This document shows positions 17,676 through 25,330 of a DNA stretch of 64,000 nucleotides, in pieces. Numbering within the stretch: the first letter of the stretch is position 1; the number at the start of each line of letters is the position of its first letter. A program made the position numbers and the translations under genes. Below the pieces are notes generated by a model. The model ran no database searches, was not told where the DNA came from, and saw nothing but the letters and a program-made list of their open reading frames with translations. Source of the DNA: Gammaproteobacteria bacterium (GTDB taxonomy: Bacteria > Pseudomonadota > Gammaproteobacteria > JAADGQ01); the NCBI GenBank assembly GCA_021648145.1, contig JAKITI010000008.1, positions 1 to 64,000 of the forward strand, given 5' to 3'.

Positions 17676-18332
17676 ATGACACAAGATGAAATGAAAAAGC
17701 AGGTGGCCAGAGCGGCGCTGGAGTATGTGGATGTGGGTGGAATTATCGGTGTGGGTACAGGCTCTACCGCCAATCACTTTATTGATGCACTGGCAGAAAT
17801 TAAACATAAAATTGATGGTGCAGTGGCAAGCTCTGAAGTCACCGCGATGCGTTTAAAAAGCCATGGCATTGATGTAATAGATCTGAATTCAGCGGGTGAT
17901 CTTTCTGTTTATGTGGATGGCGCTGATGAGTCAACACGTTTTTTGCACCTTGTTAAGGGTGGTGGCGGTGCATTGACGCGTGAAAAAATAGTCGCTGCTG
18001 CCAGTAAAACTTTCGTCTGTATTGCCGACGACTCCAAATTGGTTGATATCTTGGGCACTTTCCCACTACCCATTGAGGTGATCCCAATGGCGCGGAGTTA
18101 TGTGGCGCGTCAAATTGTTAAGCTGGGCGGCGATCCAGTACTTCGTGAAGAGTTTACAACGGATAATGGCAATATTATTCTGGATGTTCATAACATGAAA
18201 ATTATGGAACCTGTAAAAATGGAAGCACAATTGAACAATATTGCGGGTGTGGTGACAAATGGTTTGTTTGCGATTCGCCCCGCTGATGTATTGTTGCTGG
18301 GCAGCAAGGACGGTGTTAAAACAATTACTTAA
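17676..18332 (+). CDS. rpiA: Ribose-5-phosphate isomerase A
   Basis: A 218-residue RpiA that interconverts ribose-5-phosphate and ribulose-5-phosphate in the pentose-phosphate pathway. The motifs [27 protein letters not shown] and [11 protein letters not shown] contain the known catalytic Asp, Glu and Lys. A good ribosome-binding site, AGGAG, lies eight bases before ATG. Divergent from ilvA across 128 bases, so the intergenic gap carries both promoters. Confidence 0.97.
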   Translation: MTQDEMKKQVARAALEYVDVGGIIGVGTGSTANHFIDALAEIKHKIDGAVASSEVTAMRLKSHGIDVIDLNSAGDLSVYVDGADESTRFLHLVKGGGGALTREKIVAAASKTFVCIADDSKLVDILGTFPLPIEVIPMARSYVARQIVKLGGDPVLREEFTTDNGNIILDVHNMKIMEPVKMEAQLNNIAGVVTNGLFAIRPADVLLLGSKDGVKTIT

Positions 18333-18433
18333 TTACTTTCTGCATGGCTTGATTTTTTCTATGTTCATATTTCATCTGATTTTTGCAGGCAATACTACTG
18401 CGTTATGCATGTGAAAATTTGCAGGGTTTGAAA

Positions 18434-20137
18434 TTGAATATAAAAAATATTCTCAAAATATTGATTTGCTTGTGGGGGGGGGGGAGTTTTATTGTTCCCA
18501 GTATTAGCTATTCAGCCCTTGACGGTGTTCCTGAAGAGGATAGAGAGGCACCTGAAGGGGTCTTTGCACCCGATACATCAAGCTTTGACGATGCGCAAGC
18601 GGATATAAAGCTACTCCCTGACTCTAACTTGGAAGATGATCTGTCGATGGAGGGGGCTGAGCCTTTGAGTGAAGCGGTTAAGCCTGAAACAAGCCAAGAG
18701 CCACTACCTGAAGTTAAAACTAAAGTAGAAGTGATTGAAGAGCCTGTTGCTGACACCGAAGAGAAAGGCTACCTTTCTCGGTTTTTTGTCGCTGAAAAGT
18801 GGCCAGAACTCAGTGTGAGTGGCTATCTGAAAAATGAAACCGCATATCGCTTACGCGAGCCGCGCTCTTTTACGAAAATCAGAAATATTTTTTACCTGAA
18901 TGCAGGTTATGAAATGACTCCCGATATTAAATTAAATTTTTCGGGCTGGGCTTATTACGATCTTGCCTATGATTTGTACGATTACCAGACAATCGCGGCA
19001 CGCCTGGAGCGTGAAGCGAAAGAGCCGTTGGTCTTTATAGCCAACCTGCCTGAGGAGACAGACTCTCCCGTTGCCGAAGTTAGGGAGCTTTATCTGGATC
19101 TGTTTTTTGAAAATGTTGATGTTCGCCTTGGCAAGCAATACATCATCTGGGGAGTGCTTGAAGGTAATCGAGTGACTGATGAGATAAATCCGCTGGATTT
19201 TCGCGAGCTTTTTTTACCTGATTTGCTAGATTATCGTGTACCACTCTGGTCTGCTAAAGTCGATTATTACCGAGATGAAGCGGATTATCAGTTTGTGCTT
19301 ATTCCACAGCTTAAGTTTCACCAACCTGGCCCCCAAGGATCAGAGTGGGAGCTATTACAAGAAGTCCCTAATACGACATTTCCGAAGTCCTATAAGCTTT
19401 CCAATGCTGAATTTGCTTTAAAAGCAACAACAGGTCAGTTTTTAGAGACTGAAATAACACTGAGCTATTTTTATACGTGGGATGATTACCCCGTGTTATT
19501 TCGAAAAATGAGAGTCGATTTTGATCCTGAGCAGACCTTTTTTCCGACTTATACGCGCATTTCTATTTTTGGTGCGACCTTTATCAAACCAGTGAATAAA
19601 TACATCGTAAAAGGTGAGATTGCTTATGTACCCGATAAATATTTCGGTATAGCGAATGATACCGATGGCGATGGTGACGGATTTCTTGACCAAAATGGGG
19701 TGTTCAAAAAAGCTCATATTCGCTGGGGTCTGGGTGTTGATTTTAATTACAAAGGCATGGAAGTCTCACCTGCAATCGTCCAGTGGGTCATTATGGCGTA
19801 TGACAAACCCATCATTCAGGATGAGTTTGATACCAGCTTGAGTCTTTATCTGCGCAAGGAGTTGCATGAAATTAATGCACTATTTGAGCTTCTGGCGATT
19901 TATTCAATTAACTTTAAGGATGCTTATCTACAACCCAAAATTGCTTTTCGAATTACAGATAGCTTGCAAATAACGGCTGGCTTTGATCTGTTCAGCGGTG
20001 AAAATTCGCAATTTGGTGTCGGGGTTGGCGGAAATGCACAAACAGGCAATTTAGTCATTGTTAAAGAGCGAGCCCGCTTTTTTGGAAACTTTGATGATAA
20101 TGATCGAATTTTTGTAGAGTTTAAATACGCTTTTTAA
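18434..20137 (+). CDS. DUF1302-like outer-membrane beta-barrel protein, copy 1 (possibly phase-variable)
   Basis: About 567 residues. A signal peptide (N-I-K-N-I-L-K-I-L then hydrophobic) is followed by an acidic Pro/Glu-rich linker of about 100 residues. A long beta-rich domain follows, with LGKQYIIWGVLEGNRVTDEI, PLDFRELFLPDLLDYR and YFYTWDDYPV, ending FVEFKYAF with a terminal Phe typical of outer-membrane barrels. The strand pattern and the RLGKQ..WG motif resemble DUF1302 proteins, which usually neighbour RND pumps, as here. A TDGDGDG loop near 19660 looks like a calcium site. I chose TTG 18434 because AGGG lies seven bases upstream; the longer TTG 18383 frame has none. An 11-G tract sits in the signal-peptide region. 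The next gene is a tandem paralogue. Confidence 0.65.
   Translation: MNIKNILKILICLWGGGSFIVPSISYSALDGVPEEDREAPEGVFAPDTSSFDDAQADIKLLPDSNLEDDLSMEGAEPLSEAVKPETSQEPLPEVKTKVEVIEEPVADTEEKGYLSRFFVAEKWPELSVSGYLKNETAYRLREPRSFTKIRNIFYLNAGYEMTPDIKLNFSGWAYYDLAYDLYDYQTIAARLEREAKEPLVFIANLPEETDSPVAEVRELYLDLFFENVDVRLGKQYIIWGVLEGNRVTDEINPLDFRELFLPDLLDYRVPLWSAKVDYYRDEADYQFVLIPQLKFHQPGPQGSEWELLQEVPNTTFPKSYKLSNAEFALKATTGQFLETEITLSYFYTWDDYPVLFRKMRVDFDPEQTFFPTYTRISIFGATFIKPVNKYIVKGEIAYVPDKYFGIANDTDGDGDGFLDQNGVFKKAHIRWGLGVDFNYKGMEVSPAIVQWVIMAYDKPIIQDEFDTSLSLYLRKELHEINALFELLAIYSINFKDAYLQPKIAFRITDSLQITAGFDLFSGENSQFGVGVGGNAQTGNLVIVKERARFFGNFDDNDRIFVEFKYAF
18474..18484 (+). repeat. Poly-G tract (11 G) in the signal-peptide region: candidate phase-variation switch
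   Basis: Eleven consecutive G residues encode Trp-Gly-Gly-Gly at about codons 14-17 of the first DUF1302-like gene. With 11 G the frame is open to the stop at 20137; 10 or 12 G would truncate the protein after a few residues. Long poly-G tracts near the 5' ends of surface-protein genes are the classical substrate for slipped-strand on/off switching in Neisseria, Campylobacter and Helicobacter. The paralogue at 20143 has no such tract. Confidence 0.8.
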
Positions 20138-20142
20138 ATGAG

Positions 20143-21891
20143 ATGTTTTGGATGTTTTATCGTAGTTTTTCCATGAATCGTGTATTAATCCAGGCTTTTT
20201 GGCTTGTTGCTCTACTATTAAGTGCCGTTGTTTATGCAGAGCCTCCTACTCTGGAAGATAATCGTTTTACGGATGATAGTGCATTAGGAATTACGCCGCT
20301 GGAGACCCAGGCAGAAGAGTTTGAGAAGCTGGAGCCTGTAAAGAGGCCGGAAATTGATCGTTACTCAGATGAGTCATCAAACAAAGAGATTGATATTCCT
20401 CTGGTTGTTGACCCCGAAGATAAAGAGGGCGATGTTGATGCGCCGAGTGATACTCAACCTGCTGAGAAAGAAAAGGGATCAGAAACACAAACAGAGGTGC
20501 CAAAAGCCTCTGCTATTGAAGGTAAAGGTTATTTATCACAGTTTTTTTCCGCATTAACCGTACCAGAGCTAACGGTTAGTGGGTACTTAAAGAATGAGCT
20601 CGCATATCGCTTTCGTGAGCCTCGCTCAATAACGAAGGTTAAAAACATACTTTATCTGGAAGCGCAGTATGTTGCGAGTGATACCATGCAGTTTAATATT
20701 GCAGGCTGGGCCTATTATGACCATGCTTATGATCTGTTTGATTATCAAACGATTTCAGCGCGTCTGGAACGTGAAGAGAAGGAGCCGCTGGTTTTTATAG
20801 AAGATCTACAAGAAAATAAGGACTCATCAGTGGCAGAGCTGCGTGAATTTTATGTTGATTTGTTTCTGGATGATTTTGATATTCGCTTAGGTAAACAATA
20901 TGTTATTTGGGGCATACTTGAAGGAAATAGAGTGACGGATGAAATTAATCCTATCGACTTTAGAGAGTTAACGCTACCTGACCTGCTCGACTATCGCATA
21001 CCACTCTGGACGGCCAAGGTGGATTACTATCGAGATGAAGCGACGTATCAATTTCTATGGATCCCTGAACTCAAGTTTCATAAACCCGCTCCAAGTGGCT
21101 CTGAATGGGAGTTATTACAGAATGTTGAAGGTACTTATTATCCTGAGTCATATAAACTTGTAAATTCCGAGTTTGCTTTTCGTATGACGACGGATCAATG
21201 GTTTGATTCACAAATTGCGCTGAGCTACTTTTATACATGGGATGATTACCCTGTGATGTTTCGTCGCATGAAAATCATAGCAGATGCTGATCCTGAATTT
21301 TTCCCCACTTATTCACGTATGTCACTATGGGGGGCAACGATTCTCAAACCCATCGGAAAAACCATTTTAAAAGGCGAACTTGCTTATGCACCGGATAAAT
21401 ATTTTGGTATTCAAAATACAACAGATGGTGATAATGATGGTTTTCTTGATCAAAATGGGGAGTTTAAAAAAGCACATGTCCGCTGGGGGCTGGGCGTTGA
21501 TTTTAATTACAAAGGCATGGAAATTTCTCCAGCCATTGTACAATGGATTATTTTTGCGTATGACAAGCCGATTATTCAGGATGAGTTTGAGACCACGATC
21601 AGCCTTTATTTGCGCAAGCCATTCTCAAAAGGCCGAAGGTTGTTTGAACTATTGGCTATTTATTCACCAAACTATAAAGAGAGCTATGTAAAGCCGAAAG
21701 TTACATTTTTGATGTCAGACAGCTTTCAATTTACCGCAGGTTTTGATCTGTTTCAGGGAAAAAAGTCCCAGTTTGGTGTGGGTGTGGGTTCAACACAATC
21801 GGGTATAGTCGCACTTGATCAGCGTGCCCGATTCTTTGGTAATTTTAATGACAATGACCGATTTTTTGTTGAATTTAAATATTCATTCTGA
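20143..21891 (+). CDS. DUF1302-like outer-membrane beta-barrel protein, copy 2
   Basis: A tandem paralogue of the preceding gene, 582 residues in this reading. Blocks correspond one to one: SGYLKNELAYRFREPRS, LGKQYVIWGILEGNRVTDEI, PIDFRELTLPDLLDYRIPLW, YFYTWDDYPVMF, and a terminal FVEFKYSF. A signal peptide starts at an internal Met (MNRVLIQAFWLVALLLS; ATG 20173), which may be the true start; no strong ribosome-binding site decides. The acidic linker is conserved in character but not in sequence. A TDGDNDGFLDQNG loop near 21421 again resembles a DxDxDG calcium site. It is 5 bases after copy 1 and 37 bases before the RND pump, so co-transcription is likely. Confidence 0.65.
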   Translation: MFWMFYRSFSMNRVLIQAFWLVALLLSAVVYAEPPTLEDNRFTDDSALGITPLETQAEEFEKLEPVKRPEIDRYSDESSNKEIDIPLVVDPEDKEGDVDAPSDTQPAEKEKGSETQTEVPKASAIEGKGYLSQFFSALTVPELTVSGYLKNELAYRFREPRSITKVKNILYLEAQYVASDTMQFNIAGWAYYDHAYDLFDYQTISARLEREEKEPLVFIEDLQENKDSSVAELREFYVDLFLDDFDIRLGKQYVIWGILEGNRVTDEINPIDFRELTLPDLLDYRIPLWTAKVDYYRDEATYQFLWIPELKFHKPAPSGSEWELLQNVEGTYYPESYKLVNSEFAFRMTTDQWFDSQIALSYFYTWDDYPVMFRRMKIIADADPEFFPTYSRMSLWGATILKPIGKTILKGELAYAPDKYFGIQNTTDGDNDGFLDQNGEFKKAHVRWGLGVDFNYKGMEISPAIVQWIIFAYDKPIIQDEFETTISLYLRKPFSKGRRLFELLAIYSPNYKESYVKPKVTFLMSDSFQFTAGFDLFQGKKSQFGVGVGSTQSGIVALDQRARFFGNFNDNDRFFVEFKYSF

Positions 21892-21928
21892 TTATAAAAT
21901 TTCCTAAGCTTGGAGCTGCTGTTTTTTT

Positions 21929-24382
21929 ATGTTGAAACCTCTTTACTCTCTGGGATTGAAATATCCGAAGCTTATATTGTTAGCGATTGCAATGCTGACG
22001 GTTTATTTCGCACTGCAGCTTCCTCAGCTTCGCTGGGAAACGGATGCACGCGTCTATCTTCCCAATGGGCACCCCGCCATTTTGTATGATGAAAAAGTGG
22101 ATACCATATTTGGTGTTAAAGATGCCATGGTCATTGCAATCGTCAATGAAGAGGAGGGTATATTTAACCCCGATACACTTGCCCATATCGCCTCAATTAC
22201 TGAAAAGCTTGCAGCACTGCCCGGCATAAAAGCTAATAGGACTCTTGACGTTGTTTCACTTTCGACCGCAACGCTGTTTGTCGGTGATGAGGAGTCCATT
22301 GGTGCAATGGCATTGATGAAAACACCAGCAACCGATGAAGCCTCGATCGAAGCGTTGAAAAAAATTGTCTACGGTAATGCCGATCTTTTTGTGGGCAATA
22401 TCGTATCGCAAGATGGCAAAGCGGCCATGATTCGAGCACGGCTCAAAGAAGGTTCTGACAACCGTTATATGACTTACTGGCAAGTCAAAGCCATTCTCGA
22501 TGCTGAATATGGCACCGCGACTGAATGGCAAGGCGAGTGGTCAGGAGATGGCGATTGGGGGCAAGGTGATTGGGATAATTCAGCGTGGGAAGGGGGCAGC
22601 CAGACTTCACAAAGCAGCTTTGATAAAGTTTATATTTCGGGTCGCCCCGTCATTGAAGTAACTTCCGGGCTGGATGCGATGACTGATATGAAAGTCATGA
22701 TTCCTATGTTGGTGGCTGCAATCGGATTTGCACTGTTCATGATTTTTCGCACCGCACGGGGCGTTGTATTGCCGATTGCAGTCGTTATGATTTCGATTAT
22801 CTGGACGATGGGTGTAATGGTGCTGATGGGGATTCCGTTGTATACCATTTCAACGATGTTACCGGTCATTTTGGTAGCGGTGGGAATTGGTGATGCGGTG
22901 CATTTAATGAGTCGTTATTATGATCATGTATTGCAAGATCCGCATAACGATGCTAATGACATCGTCCAAAAAATGATGCATGAGCTTGGGCCACCACTTT
23001 TGGTGACTTCGCTGACGACATCCATTGGATTTTTATCATTCTATTTTGCTGAGATGCCCCCTTTTAAAATCTTTGGCCTGTTTACCGTGCTGGGCATTAT
23101 GTTTAGCTGGCTTATTTCTATTATGCTGATTCCAGCCGCATTAAGTTTATTGACACCTAAAGTGGGTAACTATTTAGCCAGGCAGCGCTCAATACGAATT
23201 CGCTCTGAGCAAAGTGTATTAACTTCAAGACTAGTTCAGGCGAGCCGATTGTTCGTACGTTATCGAACAGGTATTGCGGTCACTATTGTCGCAATCTCTA
23301 TACTTTCTGTGATGGGTGCATCACGCCTTTTTGTTGATTCTAGCTGGATGAGTGATTTCAGAGAAGACAGTGACATTGTCGTTTCAAACAATGTTTTGAA
23401 TAATAAATTTGATGGCACACTGTTTCTCAATGTGGTGTTTGAAAGTGAAGAGAATGACACTATTAAATCCCCCGAATTACTGAAAAAAATAGAAGAAATG
23501 CAGCAACATCTGGAGCAACTTCCCTTTGTTGGTGACTCACTGTCTATTGTTGATTATCTAAAAAGTGTCAATAAAAATCTAAATGCTGGGCAAGAAGCGT
23601 ATAACGTCCTGCCCGATTCCAGAGCAATCATCGGTGAATATCTCTATTTGCTCTCGATCTCAGGGCAGCCGGAACAGCTCAGTGAAGTGATTGATTATGA
23701 TTATCGCCGCGCACTTGTGAGCTTTTCGATTCAAACGGATCACACACAAGATATTAAAGTTATTATTGATGCCGCTGAGTCATATATAGATAAGGAGTTT
23801 GAAGACTTTCCTGTTGAAGTGAATCTGGCGGGCTCAGCGAATAATTCATTTGTATGGGCGAAACTGTTGATCGAAAGCCAGGCAATTGCAATTATATTTT
23901 CAAAAATTGGCATTTTCCTTATTGCATCACTGTTATTTAGATCCATGGTCATCGGCTTGTTTGTGGTGTTACCTGTCACGATTACAACGTTAATTATGGC
24001 GGGTGTTGCGGGTGCGTTAAGAATACCGATTGATGTATCAACAACATTAGCTGCAGGTGTTGCGATTGGTGTGGGGGTGGATTATGCCGTGCACTACATT
24101 TTTAAATATAAAGCAGCGTTGAATGAATTTTCAGATTCCATGTTAGCGACGGAAGAAACGTTCCGGCGAGTCGGGCGTACGATTGTATTGAATGCCTTGA
24201 TTGTTATTTCAGGTTTTGTTGTCTTACTATTTTCACAATTTCCACCGCATATTAAGTTGGGATACTTTGTGATCATTTATATGGCATTAAGCTGCCTTGT
24301 GGCATTAATAATTTTGCCGGTACTGTTTTCATTCTACAAACCCATGGATAAAAAAATCGGACGTGTTCGTGCAATCACATAA
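21929..24382 (+). CDS. RND superfamily exporter, MMPL type
   Basis: An 817-residue inner-membrane transporter. One N-terminal membrane span (about residues 12-32) precedes a large periplasmic domain, a five-to-six-span block (about 258-410), a second periplasmic domain, and a final membrane block. Both halves have the RND TM4-type motif: VAVGIGDAVHLMSRYY near 318 and AAGVAIGVGVDYAVHYIFKY near 712, with Asp residues expected to carry protons. The first periplasmic loop contains an odd Trp/Asp/Gly-rich insert (about residues 197-230). In other proteobacteria, DUF1302 proteins sit beside this transporter class, sometimes with DUF1329, which is absent here. Lipid or hydrophobic-molecule traffic is a reasonable inference but unproven. 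Confidence 0.85.
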   Translation: MLKPLYSLGLKYPKLILLAIAMLTVYFALQLPQLRWETDARVYLPNGHPAILYDEKVDTIFGVKDAMVIAIVNEEEGIFNPDTLAHIASITEKLAALPGIKANRTLDVVSLSTATLFVGDEESIGAMALMKTPATDEASIEALKKIVYGNADLFVGNIVSQDGKAAMIRARLKEGSDNRYMTYWQVKAILDAEYGTATEWQGEWSGDGDWGQGDWDNSAWEGGSQTSQSSFDKVYISGRPVIEVTSGLDAMTDMKVMIPMLVAAIGFALFMIFRTARGVVLPIAVVMISIIWTMGVMVLMGIPLYTISTMLPVILVAVGIGDAVHLMSRYYDHVLQDPHNDANDIVQKMMHELGPPLLVTSLTTSIGFLSFYFAEMPPFKIFGLFTVLGIMFSWLISIMLIPAALSLLTPKVGNYLARQRSIRIRSEQSVLTSRLVQASRLFVRYRTGIAVTIVAISILSVMGASRLFVDSSWMSDFREDSDIVVSNNVLNNKFDGTLFLNVVFESEENDTIKSPELLKKIEEMQQHLEQLPFVGDSLSIVDYLKSVNKNLNAGQEAYNVLPDSRAIIGEYLYLLSISGQPEQLSEVIDYDYRRALVSFSIQTDHTQDIKVIIDAAESYIDKEFEDFPVEVNLAGSANNSFVWAKLLIESQAIAIIFSKIGIFLIASLLFRSMVIGLFVVLPVTITTLIMAGVAGALRIPIDVSTTLAAGVAIGVGVDYAVHYIFKYKAALNEFSDSMLATEETFRRVGRTIVLNALIVISGFVVLLFSQFPPHIKLGYFVIIYMALSCLVALIILPVLFSFYKPMDKKIGRVRAIT

Positions 24383-24389
24383 GGGACGA

Positions 24390-25319
24390 ATGAAGTCTCT
24401 GAGTGCCTCTTTTATCATGGTGTTCTCAATATCTGTTGCTTATGCTGAAAATGAGCCCGTTTGGGGCTTTTCCCCTGTTCTTAGCTATTCCAAGCCTAAA
24501 TTAAAACTGTTTAATGAAAAAGAGCTTAAGGCACCTATTATTTTAACAGCGAACAGTCTGGACGAAGTTGGCAATAGTATAAAAACACCTTTTACATTTA
24601 GTAACCCGCTGGATGATATAGAGGCGGGTTTATCGGGGGGCGTTGAATTTCAGTGGCGCGTACATAAAAATCACTCCTTAGTGCTGGGTTACAGCTCCTG
24701 GGAAGGCACCTCCAGTGGCACAATTAATGCTAATTTTCCACTGCAGGAAATATTGAGTAATACGATCCAGCACAGGAAAACAAAATTATCGTATAACGAT
24801 TTTTTTGTGGGTTGGCGCTATCGGTTATTTCAACGTAATAGATATAATTTTTATTTTCAAGCCGGTGTGAATGAGCTGTATGATATCGATTTCAGGGAAG
24901 ATTTAAATTTTGAATTTGTTGATATTCGAAGTGATACCGTGGTCGGTGCACTGGTGAGCACACCGCAGCGTAATATCATTGTACAGGCGCAAAGTACGGG
25001 TAACATGATGTTGCAGTTTGGTGGCGGGGGTGAATACTTTTTAACAGAACAATTTTCAATTGGGTTTGAGGCAGGCTATAGCTTTGGGCTTGAAGATGCA
25101 ACGCTTAAGAATCAACAGCGGCGCTGGGACTTTTTAGCAATGGATAATATCAGTACGGCGGCACTGAACTTGCCCACAAAGAAAGTGGATAATGAAACGT
25201 ATTATCTGAGTGACTATTATTATGATGAGGATGAAGAGGAGTATATCGCTGTTTATGAAAAGCTAAAACTTGATTTTGATAGCTGGAAAGTCATGTTGAA
25301 ATTTACGGTATATTATTAA
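24390..25319 (+). CDS. Predicted outer-membrane beta-barrel protein, paralogue of the gene at 8297
   Basis: A 309-residue protein with a signal peptide (MKSLSASFIMVFSISVAYA). The mature region is rich in beta strands and aromatic residues, with SGGVEFQW, GYSSWEG, NFYFQAGVNELYDIDF and a terminal FTVYY. It resembles the 8297 protein throughout and has no family I can name. Start ATG 24390 is preferred because AAGGGA lies four bases upstream, overlapping the end of the RND gene; the GTG at 24363 would add residues before the signal peptide. An acidic patch (YYYDEDEEEYIAV) near the end may be a surface loop. Its place between the RND pump and the TPR-barrel protein suggests a part in the same system. 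Confidence 0.65.
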   Translation: MKSLSASFIMVFSISVAYAENEPVWGFSPVLSYSKPKLKLFNEKELKAPIILTANSLDEVGNSIKTPFTFSNPLDDIEAGLSGGVEFQWRVHKNHSLVLGYSSWEGTSSGTINANFPLQEILSNTIQHRKTKLSYNDFFVGWRYRLFQRNRYNFYFQAGVNELYDIDFREDLNFEFVDIRSDTVVGALVSTPQRNIIVQAQSTGNMMLQFGGGGEYFLTEQFSIGFEAGYSFGLEDATLKNQQRRWDFLAMDNISTAALNLPTKKVDNETYYLSDYYYDEDEEEYIAVYEKLKLDFDSWKVMLKFTVYY

Positions 25320-25330
25320 TTATAAGTACT

